From the NCBI RefSeq assembly GCF_000566685.1, contig NZ_AZQN01000009.1, forward strand, positions 186,001-250,000: 64,000 bases of DNA, given 5' to 3'. Positions 1 through 8,916 of the stretch are shown piece after piece; position 1 is the stretch's first letter, and every line of letters begins with the position of its first letter. Below the pieces are notes generated by a model. It ran no database searches and had not been told where the DNA came from. It saw nothing but the letters and a program-made list of their open reading frames with translations. Made by a program: the position numbers and the translations under genes. This DNA is from Dyadobacter tibetensis Y620-1. GTDB lineage: Bacteria; Bacteroidota; Bacteroidia; Cytophagales; Spirosomataceae.

Positions 1-173
1 GCTAAACTGCGACAACATGCCAAAAGGCTTATAGATAATATAATACTGGTACATTAAATTACAAATTTATAAATCATCATATTATGTCGGTGGCTTGCTC
101 CCAACCTAGCCCCATATTCAAAAGACAGCCGACCTGAGTATATGCCAATCAGGTCTTATTCCCCATTCCTGAA

Positions 174-740
174 TTAGGAATTAAGCTGTAAATGTTCCAT
201 CATCTTCCCCATTAACGGCTTTTCTTTTTTTACCTCAAAACCCAAATTTAAATATAAACGCCTGGCTCTGGAGTTCTCCATATCTACTAACAGGCCGAGC
301 GTCCCCTTTTGCCGGACTACATACCGGTCAATCAGCGTCTTCAACAAAGTGGATCCGAGTCCTTGGCCCTGATAATTAGGGTCAACGCCTAAGGTATCGA
401 TATACCATTCTCCCACCTCCGATTCGTCTTCAGGAGTGAATGGTAAATGTAGTTGCTGGTTAATATATTCAGCAATCGGACGGCGTAAGTGCGGCAGGTA
501 AGCCCCGTTATATACATTGACCACTGCGATTACCCTACCCTTATGTTCCGCCACCAAACAATTTTCATAGGAATATTGATTGGCAGGCAATGCAGTAAAA
601 TAATTTAAGAACGCCAGAGCCTTAGCCTCATTTTGATCATGAATAAATGCGGATACAATTTCTCGCATAGCCAAAAGTAGGAGCCGGGCAATGGACCCTG
701 CATCTGCTGCCTGGGCATCTCTTATGATAATATCTTTCAT
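174..740 (-). CDS. GNAT family N-acetyltransferase
   Basis: A 188-residue protein of the GCN5-related acetyltransferase fold, which moves an acetyl group from acetyl-CoA to an amine; the substrate cannot be read from sequence. The acetyl-CoA binding motif A is clear at about residues 118-131 (VDPNYQGQGLGSTLL), with the Q-x-G-x-G loop. The C-terminal half has the usual ENSRARRLYLNLGF segment (motif B). The start is an ATG. It lies about 40 bp downstream of the exonuclease III gene on the same strand and could be co-transcribed with it. Family assignment is firm; the specific role is unknown. Confidence 0.85.
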   Translation of the reverse strand: MKDIIIRDAQAADAGSIARLLLLAMREIVSAFIHDQNEAKALAFLNYFTALPANQYSYENCLVAEHKGRVIAVVNVYNGAYLPHLRRPIAEYINQQLHLPFTPEDESEVGEWYIDTLGVDPNYQGQGLGSTLLKTLIDRYVVRQKGTLGLLVDMENSRARRLYLNLGFEVKKEKPLMGKMMEHLQLNS

Positions 741-781
741 GGATCAGAAAAAAGGGCAGTCACCCATTCAGGTTACGTACT

Positions 782-1552
782 TTAAAGTACCTCTATATCG
801 ACCCATACCGGGCAGTGGTCGGAATGAACGGCATCGTTAAACTGACGGCTGCCTCGAATTCGGTCTTTAAGGGGTTCAGATACGGAGATATAATCGATAC
901 GCCAGCCTTTATTATTAGCCCGGGCCCCCGCCCGGTAAGTCCACCAACTATATTCGGTAAGGTCCGGATTAAGATAACGAAAAGAATCCAGCTGACCACT
1001 TTCAAACCACCGGGTCATCCAGGCTCTCTCTTCCGGCAAAAAGCCCGAGGACTTCTGATTTCCTTTCGGATTGTGGATATCCATTTCCGTATGGGCGATA
1101 TTATAATCCCCACAAATAATCAGATTAGGTCTTTCTTTCTTAAGGGCTTCTACCCAGATAAAAAAGTCATCTAAAAATTGCATTTTCAAGGTTTGCCTCA
1201 CATCCCCCGTTGTCCCGGATGGAAAGTAACAGTTCAAAACAGTGATGTCTCCGAAATCGGCTCGAAGAATGCGCCCCTCACTATCAAATACGGGAATCTG
1301 CATACCCATCGCAATAAAATCGGCAGGTATTTTTGAAAATATTGCTACCCCACTATAACCTTTTTTCTCGGCCGCATACCAGCCCACCAGCTGATATCCC
1401 AAGCCTTCGAATAGAGTTAAATCTACCTGGTCGGCTGTCGCTTTAACCTCTTGGAAACACAGCAGGTCAAAATTTTTGTCTCGAAGCCAATCGATCAGTC
1501 CATTTTTGATTGCAGCACGAATGCCGTTCACATTATAGGTTAGTATTTCCAT
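782..1552 (-). CDS. xth: Exodeoxyribonuclease III (ExoIII/AP endonuclease family)
   Basis: A 256-residue Mg-dependent AP endonuclease/3' exonuclease of base excision repair. The endonuclease/exonuclease/phosphatase fold covers the whole protein. Expected catalytic positions are visible: N7 in TYNVNGIRA, E35 in FQEVKA, D149 and N151 in CGDYNIAH, D220 in WRIDYI and the D245-H246 pair in SDHCPVW. Length matches the family (about 250-270). ATG start. The paralogue question (ExoIII versus ExoA type) cannot be settled here, but N-terminal MEILTYNVNGIRAA is typical of bacterial ExoA/Xth. Confidence 0.93.
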   Translation of the reverse strand: MEILTYNVNGIRAAIKNGLIDWLRDKNFDLLCFQEVKATADQVDLTLFEGLGYQLVGWYAAEKKGYSGVAIFSKIPADFIAMGMQIPVFDSEGRILRADFGDITVLNCYFPSGTTGDVRQTLKMQFLDDFFIWVEALKKERPNLIICGDYNIAHTEMDIHNPKGNQKSSGFLPEERAWMTRWFESGQLDSFRYLNPDLTEYSWWTYRAGARANNKGWRIDYISVSEPLKDRIRGSRQFNDAVHSDHCPVWVDIEVL

Positions 1553-1574
1553 GGTCTCTAATTTGTGGTGGGTG

Positions 1575-3404
1575 TTATTTAAGCTCTAATCGTTTGTTTG
1601 TATTCCAATAGGTCTGGGCACCATCATGCTCAGTAACCAGCCAAACCTGATAGCTCTGGCTACCTTTTGGTAGTTTGATTCGAAACAGGCCATAGCTATA
1701 TGCTTCACTATAATAATTCTGACTGGACAACATGGTCACCCAATTATTTGGCACTGGAATTGCAGGTAACAGAAGCATCTGTTTCCCATTTTTCAATACA
1801 AAATACTGTAGTCGCTCCTTATTTAATGGTTGGGCCTCCAGGGTTAGATATAAGTCAGGCTGATTGTCCCAGCTCGTTCGCATGGTCGAGCGCACCTGAA
1901 ACTGTCCAGGAAAAGGGCGGGTGGCGTTTTTGGTCTGGGCAAAACGAAGTAAAGCCTCTATTTCCTCAGGAACCTTCACCTTACTCACCCCATCCGCTTC
2001 AATAGCCGACATCAGCTCCTTCATCCGAGTAGGATGATTCCAGAAGGGTACATCACCATAATTATAGCCTTGTGTAAGGTATGTATGATGCTCTCGCCAG
2101 TAGTACCCGTCCAAGTCCAGTTCCGCATACTGTTTACGAACATCCACCAAGGTGCTATAGTAGCTATGAAAATGCAACAGCAACATACCTGCGCCAGTCA
2201 GAATTGAGGTCGCCATGAACCCTTTCCGCATGTTTTTCAACATAATTAGTACACAAAGGTACATGAGCGCCATGAGTACTACTCCAAAAATCATATAACG
2301 CCTAGAAAGTATGGCACCACCGTGCATAAAATATCCAGCTGAAGGCCTGCTAAGTACGAACATGGCTCCCGTTCCCATTATAAACATAATGGCGCCCAAC
2401 AGAAAGTAATAGGACCAGTGGAGACGGGGGATAATCAGCAGGCGGAGAAGCCAGAACAATAAAATGATGGTAAAAATGAAGCCCAATATGGCACACCAGA
2501 CCATGTCTGGGTGAAAATAGCTAACCAGGGGATGAGGCACATTCAGATACAATGCATTACCCCAAAAACCCCATAACAGCAGCAAATTATATATAGGGTG
2601 CTTCAACACACTTTCACTTTCTGACTGAATAATGGTATAATCATAAGTGAAGTAAAAGAAGACAATTGCGGTCGCTAACACCACCCACACCACCAGGCCC
2701 CTGTACGATTTCTGGTAAACCAAAAATAACACACCGATGACCCATACCAACAAGCCACTGCCACTTATAAAAGTCGTTACGATTGCGGAAATCAGGGCTA
2801 GGACATACCCACCCCGACTCATAAGGCTGAGACCATATACGGTAATAAAAGCCATCAGAATCAGGGGCGTGTTCTGAATGGCAGCGATCCCCCAGAACGC
2901 ATTTTCACTGTAAACCAGATTAAACAGTATATAGGGGACGGGGATAAAAAAGTACCAATGAATTTTCTCGGAAAGTAAGGTTTTATAAAACAGGAACAGA
3001 ATCCCTACCATTGCCAGATTACCAAGGATTATCAAGGTAGGTAAATGAACGGTTCCGGTAGAATAAAAAAGAATGAGCATCACGATTCTTTCAAAAGCAA
3101 AGCGATGTTGATTCACCTGTTCGAACAGAGCGCTGGTATATTCCTGCCAACCATCGGCCCTGTGTAATTTGGAAATGGTTTCAAACAGATTGTAGTCATC
3201 CGTAAAAGGAACTGTACTGGTATGGGTCCACAGCAACAGAAAGAAATAGAAGACAGGAACAACCATCAAAACCAGGGCTAATGGCGACCGCAAAGCATGT
3301 AAAGAGGAAATTCTATGGCTAAGTCCGAATAAGACAAAGAGCAAAATTACCAGCATTACATACTGGGGAAAAAGCGGATTCAATATAAATGTGCTACACA
3401 ACAT
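1575..3404 (-). CDS. Polytopic membrane protein of unknown function
   Basis: A 609-residue protein. The first roughly 400 residues hold about ten to eleven hydrophobic segments; the last 200 are soluble and probably extracytoplasmic. The layout (multi-helix N-part with a loop after helix 1-2, then a globular tail) resembles bacterial glycosyltransferase-C-like or O-antigen membrane proteins, but I see no diagnostic motif and do not assign a function. ATG start; stop lies 22 bp from the exonuclease III start, so it may lead that transcript. Codon use looks like its neighbours. Confidence 0.7.
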   Translation of the reverse strand: MLCSTFILNPLFPQYVMLVILLFVLFGLSHRISSLHALRSPLALVLMVVPVFYFFLLLWTHTSTVPFTDDYNLFETISKLHRADGWQEYTSALFEQVNQHRFAFERIVMLILFYSTGTVHLPTLIILGNLAMVGILFLFYKTLLSEKIHWYFFIPVPYILFNLVYSENAFWGIAAIQNTPLILMAFITVYGLSLMSRGGYVLALISAIVTTFISGSGLLVWVIGVLFLVYQKSYRGLVVWVVLATAIVFFYFTYDYTIIQSESESVLKHPIYNLLLLWGFWGNALYLNVPHPLVSYFHPDMVWCAILGFIFTIILLFWLLRLLIIPRLHWSYYFLLGAIMFIMGTGAMFVLSRPSAGYFMHGGAILSRRYMIFGVVLMALMYLCVLIMLKNMRKGFMATSILTGAGMLLLHFHSYYSTLVDVRKQYAELDLDGYYWREHHTYLTQGYNYGDVPFWNHPTRMKELMSAIEADGVSKVKVPEEIEALLRFAQTKNATRPFPGQFQVRSTMRTSWDNQPDLYLTLEAQPLNKERLQYFVLKNGKQMLLLPAIPVPNNWVTMLSSQNYYSEAYSYGLFRIKLPKGSQSYQVWLVTEHDGAQTYWNTNKRLELK

Positions 3405-3427
3405 GGGGATGCATATTAGGCCTAAAA

Positions 3428-3472
3428 TAAGGGACCTCCCACACCTCGAGGGTATAGAAGGTCCTTTGTCAT
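3428..3472 (-). terminator. Probable terminator of the LEA-like lipoprotein gene
   Basis: Read on the minus strand, GGACCT and AGGTCC pair across a loop that contains a second small palindrome (ccctcgagg), followed by a T-rich tract (cttatttt). It sits about 80 bp after the stop of the gene ending at 3550. The loop is long, so this is a moderate call. Confidence 0.4.
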
Positions 3473-3549
3473 TTACCGTGGCTGGTATAGTAATCTGGTA
3501 TTAATTCCCATAGAAATACAGGAGACCTATCCAGTCAATTTTTATATGA

Positions 3550-4185
3550 TCAGCGGGACACTCCTGTAAGCATCTCGGCGGTAATCTCTTTTTCAAATGT
3601 AATATATCCAGGATAGTTAAGCTTTTTACCTCCCAGATCCAAAGTCGGCTTCACCTTTACCACAAACTTGGTAGGATCCGCATCCTTTTTTCCTGACAGG
3701 GCCGAAATCATATTAATAAGCTCATCCCGGGTATCGTTATTGGAAACCAAATCATAAACATTGGCCTTCAGTTGAATGGGAACACGGGTACTACCAGTCC
3801 CCGGCATTACCTCAATCAGCCGACTTAAATAGCCATTAAATATTTCACTATCGGTCAACAGTACTTTGTATTCTATCTGATTGACGGCGGCACGACGGCG
3901 GGTAGGATTGGTAATATCTATATTGACACGAAGGTCTAAAGGAATATCCTTCCGCAATAACGCCAGCCCCAGTTTGGGATATTTAGCCATGTCAAAATCA
4001 CTGATGCTTTTAATATTCTTGAACTCCCGGATATCGATCCCGGCAAGATATACGCTATCTACCGACGCTAAGTCGTATTTACATTCGCCAAAGGTTTTGG
4101 CTTCGGAGACCTGCTTGCTTACACCACAGGCACTCATAAAGTACACTGTAGCCAGCATGGCCACCATCCATAATTGTCGTTTCAT
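3550..4185 (-). CDS. LEA type 2-like lipoprotein
   Basis: A 211-residue predicted lipoprotein. MKRQLWMVAMLATVYFMSAC gives a signal peptide ending in a lipobox (FMSAC), which decides the start; the reading frame is open further upstream but an N-terminal extension would bury the signal. The mature part has the pattern of LEA type 2 (water stress and hypersensitive response) domains: IDITNPTRRRAAVNQIEYKV followed by beta-rich segments. Such proteins are membrane-anchored beta-sandwiches of unclear role. It is divergent from the DUF4494 gene. Confidence 0.7.
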   Translation of the reverse strand: MKRQLWMVAMLATVYFMSACGVSKQVSEAKTFGECKYDLASVDSVYLAGIDIREFKNIKSISDFDMAKYPKLGLALLRKDIPLDLRVNIDITNPTRRRAAVNQIEYKVLLTDSEIFNGYLSRLIEVMPGTGSTRVPIQLKANVYDLVSNNDTRDELINMISALSGKKDADPTKFVVKVKPTLDLGGKKLNYPGYITFEKEITAEMLTGVSR

Positions 4186-4381
4186 GTTTGTTGTTAATTT
4201 TCTTGCAAGATATAAAGTCCCATTCATAACGCATAGCGTATGCAGAGATTATTCCACGGAGCCCATTAGTTTTGAACCTGACCTTATGGTGCTTCACCAC
4301 GACCCTCAAAAAACGGTTTGCACGCCAAGGCCTAAGAATATACCTTTGTATTTTTCACACTTAAATTAATCGAAATAAAGC

Positions 4382-4897
4382 ATGGCGAGCTGGTATTTAG
4401 GAAAAATTCGTTACCAAAAAGAAGATGAGGCAGGGAGTTTGAAGACCATCAACGAAGCCTACTTGGTAGATGCCGTGTCATATACTGAAGCAGAAGCGCG
4501 GTTGTATAGTCAAATTGTTACACATGCAAGTGACTTTACGGTCATGAGTATCTCTAAAATGCGACTCGCCGATCTTTTCACTTACGAAGCAGGAGATCAG
4601 TGGTTCAAGGTGAAGGTAATCTACTTCTCAGTAGACGAGCGAAGCGGGAAGGAAAAGAAGGTTGTCAATTATATGCTTATCAATGCAGATGGTATTCACC
4701 AGGGGCTTGAGCGAATGACCGATAGCTTGAAAACCATGTTGATCCCCTACGAGATCACCGATATTAACCTTACTCCTATCCTGGATGTATTCCCCTACTC
4801 TTCAGAAGAAGACAAGGAGGAAGAGATACCTGCAAATCTCAGACCTCTGTCAGAGGTAATGGCCGAGCAACAGGCAGCAGCAACTTCTGCCGAATAA
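4382..4897 (+). CDS. DUF4494 family protein
   Basis: A 171-residue cytoplasmic protein beginning MASWYLGKIRYQKEDEAG, with the conserved alternating pattern of DUF4494, a family I know only from Bacteroidota. The C-terminal 25 residues are acidic (SSEEDKEEEI) and probably disordered. Function is unknown. It is monocistronic, bounded downstream by a strong hairpin. ATG start. Confidence 0.8.
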   Translation: MASWYLGKIRYQKEDEAGSLKTINEAYLVDAVSYTEAEARLYSQIVTHASDFTVMSISKMRLADLFTYEAGDQWFKVKVIYFSVDERSGKEKKVVNYMLINADGIHQGLERMTDSLKTMLIPYEITDINLTPILDVFPYSSEEDKEEEIPANLRPLSEVMAEQQAAATSAE

Positions 4898-4910
4898 GGA
4901 GTTAAACTAT

Positions 4911-4947
4911 AAACAGCATCCTGAAACTGCGTTTCAGGATGCTGTTT
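4911..4947. terminator. Bidirectional intrinsic terminator
   Basis: A perfect 17-bp stem (aaacagcatcctgaaac and its complement) with a 3-nt loop, A-rich on the left arm and T-rich on the right, so it can act on both strands. It separates two convergent genes; the final base of the right arm overlaps the stop codon of the minus-strand gene. Confidence 0.9.
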
Positions 4948-5681
4948 TAATCCGCAATTATTATTTCCCGGTAGGGTGAAATATTCACCGTTACAGGGCT
5001 TGCTTCAATACGATTCAGCTGAATGTTCACCTCTTTGGATTCATAGGACATCAGGAGTTGATTCTTACCCAACAGATCTATAAAATCGAAAGATACAGGC
5101 AAACTCGCTGTCCCTTCCATCAATTCAAAGCCATACAAATGGGTGACGCTGAAAGGAGTTTGAAGCAACCACATCTTGTCGGAAGTTTCGGAACGCGGAA
5201 ACGCACGAACATATTCCAATGCCGGCCATCCGTAAATCACCTTGTTGCTCCCTGTGGGTGTACAAAACTCCTGAAAGTCCGACACGCGTTGTTGCAGGGT
5301 TTCTGGATCGGACTTTACTTCCACCACCATCTGTTTTATCCTGAATTTCTTTCCCGCCTCGTCTAACCCACAGGAAATGAATTTGCCATCGGCAAAGCCT
5401 AAAATAAAATCGAAATCCGAAGCCGTTTGCCCAAATGACGTTTCCCTGAGAAAGCATAAGGTCCCTGTGGTAAGGTCCAGACCAATCTCCAGCGTCCCTT
5501 TGCGTCCCTCATTACGTTGGTCGTAATCATATATCAGTTTATGACCAAAATAGTATTGCCCCTTTTCTGGTTTCCACTGAAGAGCCCTCCGCTTGTCCGG
5601 TGTGAGTTTGTCGGCGGGCTGGGCAAATAAGGAGCCTAATGTGAACCAAAGAATTCCTAATAACGGTGTTATTTTTAACAT
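4947..5681 (-). CDS. Secreted protein of unknown function
   Basis: A 244-residue protein starting MLKITPLLGILWFTLGSLFAQ, a signal peptide with cleavage after FAQ. This internal ATG is preferred over an upstream GTG (5735) because only it puts the signal sequence at the N-terminus. The mature part is beta-rich with no motif I recognise. It lies immediately downstream of the OmpA-like gene on the same strand (about 55 bp), so an envelope operon is likely. Confidence 0.7.
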   Translation of the reverse strand: MLKITPLLGILWFTLGSLFAQPADKLTPDKRRALQWKPEKGQYYFGHKLIYDYDQRNEGRKGTLEIGLDLTTGTLCFLRETSFGQTASDFDFILGFADGKFISCGLDEAGKKFRIKQMVVEVKSDPETLQQRVSDFQEFCTPTGSNKVIYGWPALEYVRAFPRSETSDKMWLLQTPFSVTHLYGFELMEGTASLPVSFDFIDLLGKNQLLMSYESKEVNIQLNRIEASPVTVNISPYREIIIAD

Positions 5682-5734
5682 GATGATGAACCGGAAAAAT
5701 TGAACTACAAAGTTGACAATTTTCCTTGAATCCA

Positions 5735-7084
5735 CTACAGCTTTATAAATTCAACCCTTCTATTATTCGCTTTGCCTTCAGCACTGGTATTGGGAGAAAC
5801 AGGCTCCATCTCCCCTTTTCCATCCGCCTCTAACCTTTCTTTAGCTATTCCAAAGTCGGAGATCAATGCCTGCTTCACCGATTCAGCCCTTTTTTTGGAA
5901 AGGAGTAGATTACTGGAATCATCTCCGTCTGAGTCCGTATGACCGACAATATTTACTTTCACGCCTGCATTTTCTGAAAGGACACCAGCGATCTCCTTCA
6001 ATACTCCAAAGGAGGCAGGCTTGATCGTTGCTGAATTCACATCGAAAAGAATTCCTGTGGTGGAAAACTTTCCTTCTGTAATCAGCTTTGAACGCGTGTC
6101 GGGAGCGCCCACCGCGAGGCGTAGATTGGATATAAAATACCGATCCGACTCAACGGAATATCCGCCATTAGAGAAGGCTATAAAATTATACTCTACCTCG
6201 GGCATAAAGGCCCTGGGCAGGTCCCATACCTTGTAATCATCAACATATAAGCGTAGTCGCGACTTTTGCCTCCACACCGATACTTTCACCAGATTATGCT
6301 CTGGAACATGAAATGCGGGGAAACTCTTATCATTTTTCATTACTTCCTGCCCCTGTTCTTTCCCAAAGACTGTAAAGGCAGTATTCCCCTGGCTTCCTCC
6401 AGCATCTTTGGGGTGGAGCCCTACCTCCAAGCCATTATTTTTATAGCCGTTATAACTGCCCCAATGGCCAAATTCTGCCTGGGGATTTTCTACTCTGGCA
6501 ATAATAGTCCTCAATACGGCAGTATAAAAACTTAGCTCGGAGGTACAGGCGAGGTCAAACTCTAAAGTGAAATTTTCGGGTAAGCTCTTTATAAATTCCG
6601 GATGAAACACCCCCTCTGGACCAAGCATTAACCATTTCCCCTCCGTCCCCTCAATGGTGACAATTTCTCCGGAAGAATTGGTATTCCATTTGGCAGGAAA
6701 ATCCCCAACGGCATCCTGAGAGAAATCTTCAAAGGCCACCACCTTTTCTCCCGGGATAAAATCAAATTTACTGTAGGACTTAAGATCCATCCGCCTAATG
6801 GCAGTACCAGCTTCGGTTTGACTTTCGGGGGTAGGTTCGCTCACTGTTCTGTCTTCGGAATCCTGATTTGTCGATTTCTCCTTCTTATCTTTTTTCTTAA
6901 ATAAGCTACCAATACCCTCTTCAATTTTATCAAAACCTTTATCAACGGCCTGGTCTATCTTCCGATTTGCTCTGTTTTCGGCTTGCCGCTCGGCTACCTT
7001 TCCCGGATCATTGATCCTGATCTGGGCCTGCAGGTTAGGTAGGGTAACTAAAATTGTTCCTATTAGTAAAAGTGCGTTTTTCAT
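5735..7084 (-). CDS. OmpA family outer-membrane/peptidoglycan-binding protein
   Basis: A 449-residue envelope protein: signal peptide MKNALLLIGTILVTLPNLQAQ, a charged Lys/Glu/Asp-rich segment (about 25-95, with FDKIEEGIGSLFKKKDKKEK), a beta-rich laminin-G-like middle (about 120-325), and a C-terminal OmpA domain (about 335-449) with the peptidoglycan-binding signature NIVGHTDSDGDDSSNLLLS and LSKKRAESVKQAL. ATG at 7084 is used rather than the TTG two codons upstream. Expected to tether the outer membrane to the cell wall. Confidence 0.85.
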   Translation of the reverse strand: MKNALLLIGTILVTLPNLQAQIRINDPGKVAERQAENRANRKIDQAVDKGFDKIEEGIGSLFKKKDKKEKSTNQDSEDRTVSEPTPESQTEAGTAIRRMDLKSYSKFDFIPGEKVVAFEDFSQDAVGDFPAKWNTNSSGEIVTIEGTEGKWLMLGPEGVFHPEFIKSLPENFTLEFDLACTSELSFYTAVLRTIIARVENPQAEFGHWGSYNGYKNNGLEVGLHPKDAGGSQGNTAFTVFGKEQGQEVMKNDKSFPAFHVPEHNLVKVSVWRQKSRLRLYVDDYKVWDLPRAFMPEVEYNFIAFSNGGYSVESDRYFISNLRLAVGAPDTRSKLITEGKFSTTGILFDVNSATIKPASFGVLKEIAGVLSENAGVKVNIVGHTDSDGDDSSNLLLSKKRAESVKQALISDFGIAKERLEADGKGEMEPVSPNTSAEGKANNRRVEFIKL

Positions 7085-7257
7085 GCTCAAGAATTCGTTA
7101 TGAAATTCATTTCCAGTTCAAGTTGATGCAATGAATTTATGGAAACCCGATGAGGTATGCTACAGCTACTTAGTAAATGGTACGGATCAGGGGCAATATG
7201 TTCCTTTAGGCTGATTAACCAGAAGATCGTAACTTGCAGCCGTATCTATTTTCTTGT

Positions 7258-8055
7258 ATGGAGTTCAATTTCGAAACAAAGACCATTGCCCTGACAGAAG
7301 GCAAGAAGTTGTATTTTTCTTCTGATTATCATTTAGGTGTTCCCACCCCAGCTGCCAGCAGAGACAGAGAACGCAAGATTGTTGCTTGGCTTGAAAGCAT
7401 ACGTTCCGATGCTCAGGTTATATTTCTGGTAGGTGACATTTTTGATTTCTGGTTTGAGTACCGGCATGCCGTTCCCAAAGGGTCCATACGATTATTAGGC
7501 AAACTAGCAGAACTTGCCGATCAGGGCATAGAAATGATCATCTTTACTGGAAATCACGATATGTGGATGTCGGGTTACCTTACGGACGAATTGGGAGCCA
7601 CCATCTACCGAAACCCGGTTTCATTTACAATTACTCATTCGTCTGGTTCGGTGCGTAACTTACTGGTCGGACATGGGGATGGCCTCGGCCCCGGGGACCA
7701 TACCTATAAATTCCTGAAAAAAATATTTGAAAATCGCTTTTTCCAAGGTCTGTTTCGATTTGTGCATCCTGACATCGGTATAGGCATAGCGAAAGCATGG
7801 TCCAGGAGGAGCAGACTCGCCAATGTAAATAAAGGTGAAGAGCGCTTTATGGGGGAAGATAAGGAATGGCTTCTTATATACTGTCAGAAGGTAGAACAGC
7901 GGCAGCACCACGATTATTATATATTCGGTCACCGCCACTTGGTTCTCGATCTGCCGGTAAATAACCACAGTCGCTACATCAACCTGGGTGAATGGGTGAG
8001 CCAACAACATTATGCTCAATTCGATGGAAAAGCAACACGAATATTGTCCTTCTAA
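7258..8055 (+). CDS. UDP-2,3-diacylglucosamine diphosphatase (LpxH-like)
   Basis: A 265-residue calcineurin-like metallophosphoesterase. Motifs appear in order: D23-Y-H25 (SSDYHLG), GDIFDFWFEY, GNHDMWM, GHGDGLGPGD and the terminal FGHRHL. The GDIFDFW(F/Y) and GHGDG forms are typical of the LpxH group, which hydrolyses UDP-2,3-diacylglucosamine to lipid X at the inner membrane in lipid A synthesis. ATG at 7258 is used instead of the TTG at 7234. The other lipid A genes of this window lie about 22 kb away. Confidence 0.85.
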   Translation: MEFNFETKTIALTEGKKLYFSSDYHLGVPTPAASRDRERKIVAWLESIRSDAQVIFLVGDIFDFWFEYRHAVPKGSIRLLGKLAELADQGIEMIIFTGNHDMWMSGYLTDELGATIYRNPVSFTITHSSGSVRNLLVGHGDGLGPGDHTYKFLKKIFENRFFQGLFRFVHPDIGIGIAKAWSRRSRLANVNKGEERFMGEDKEWLLIYCQKVEQRQHHDYYIFGHRHLVLDLPVNNHSRYINLGEWVSQQHYAQFDGKATRILSF

Positions 8056-8075
8056 AGTACAATAGCTTTCAAACT

Positions 8076-8825
8076 TTATTCCTTTTTATTCTTATAGATG
8101 CTCTCCTCATCATTGGGTGCCAGAAAATCCTGGCTAGTGATAGTTTCCCTGGGGGTATTTCCTAGATCTCTGCGGAAGTCCTTCTTTTTCAAATCTCCAT
8201 TCTTAACAGACTTGATAAAATTAGACCAGGCAAAGGGATTTAGGAATGGAAAAGAGGTAGCAAAGTTCTTATTGGCGGCCGACTCCCTACCAAACATCTG
8301 CTGGTCCATGGTGTAGCGATAGTTTGTTTGGGCATTGTTTGGAACTTGCGAGGCCATGCGGTTAATATAATCGATGTCGGTACTCCGAGCCAAAGCGTCC
8401 CGGTCGGCCTGATCGGGAAGTTTCAAGGCTAGGAAAGCCTTTTTAAATTCTTCTTCTGTAGCATAAGGGTAAATTCGAACCTCCGAAAGCAATTGGACGT
8501 CTTCCTGCATCGCTACAATAGCCGAATAAGTGTTGGCGTTATAACCTCTGGGTATTTTATGATACTGTTTTTTATACCCTACGTAACTATAGACGATGCT
8601 ATCACCTGGAAATACGGGAATGGTAAATGAGCCTCCAGCATCCGCCAGTGTTCCCTTCCCCGCCCTAGGAATGAAGATATAGGCACCAGGGAGCCGTTCA
8701 CTAGATTTGCCTCCTACTACGATACCAGTAAAAATAATGGCTTTCTGCTCTCCCTGAGCACGTAATTCATGCTGCCCTAGGGCAAGAGCCAAAATTAAAA
8801 ATATGATTACGATACTATGTCTCAT
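8076..8825 (-). CDS. Carboxypeptidase-regulatory-like domain protein, secreted
   Basis: A 249-residue protein with an N-terminal signal peptide (ending around GQHELRAQG), then a carboxypeptidase-D regulatory-like beta-sandwich (about 28-110: FTGIVVGGKSSERLPGAYIF, the usual plug/regulatory domain pattern of Bacteroidota outer-membrane proteins), then a polar tail without recognised domain. No transporter barrel follows, so it is a stand-alone surface or periplasmic protein. ATG start. Confidence 0.75.
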   Translation of the reverse strand: MRHSIVIIFLILALALGQHELRAQGEQKAIIFTGIVVGGKSSERLPGAYIFIPRAGKGTLADAGGSFTIPVFPGDSIVYSYVGYKKQYHKIPRGYNANTYSAIVAMQEDVQLLSEVRIYPYATEEEFKKAFLALKLPDQADRDALARSTDIDYINRMASQVPNNAQTNYRYTMDQQMFGRESAANKNFATSFPFLNPFAWSNFIKSVKNGDLKKKDFRRDLGNTPRETITSQDFLAPNDEESIYKNKKE

Positions 8826-8916
8826 TCTTCCAAAAAAATACTCAAACGTCTCATGCCGTCTGAAGGGTTATGAATATATGCTTACAACGTTTAAAACACC
8901 GTTGCTATGTCTTCTA

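Noticed and set aside
815..1174. Plus-strand ORF of 119 codons opposite exonuclease III
   Set aside because: Shadow of a well-supported minus-strand gene; no recognisable protein and no ribosome-binding site.
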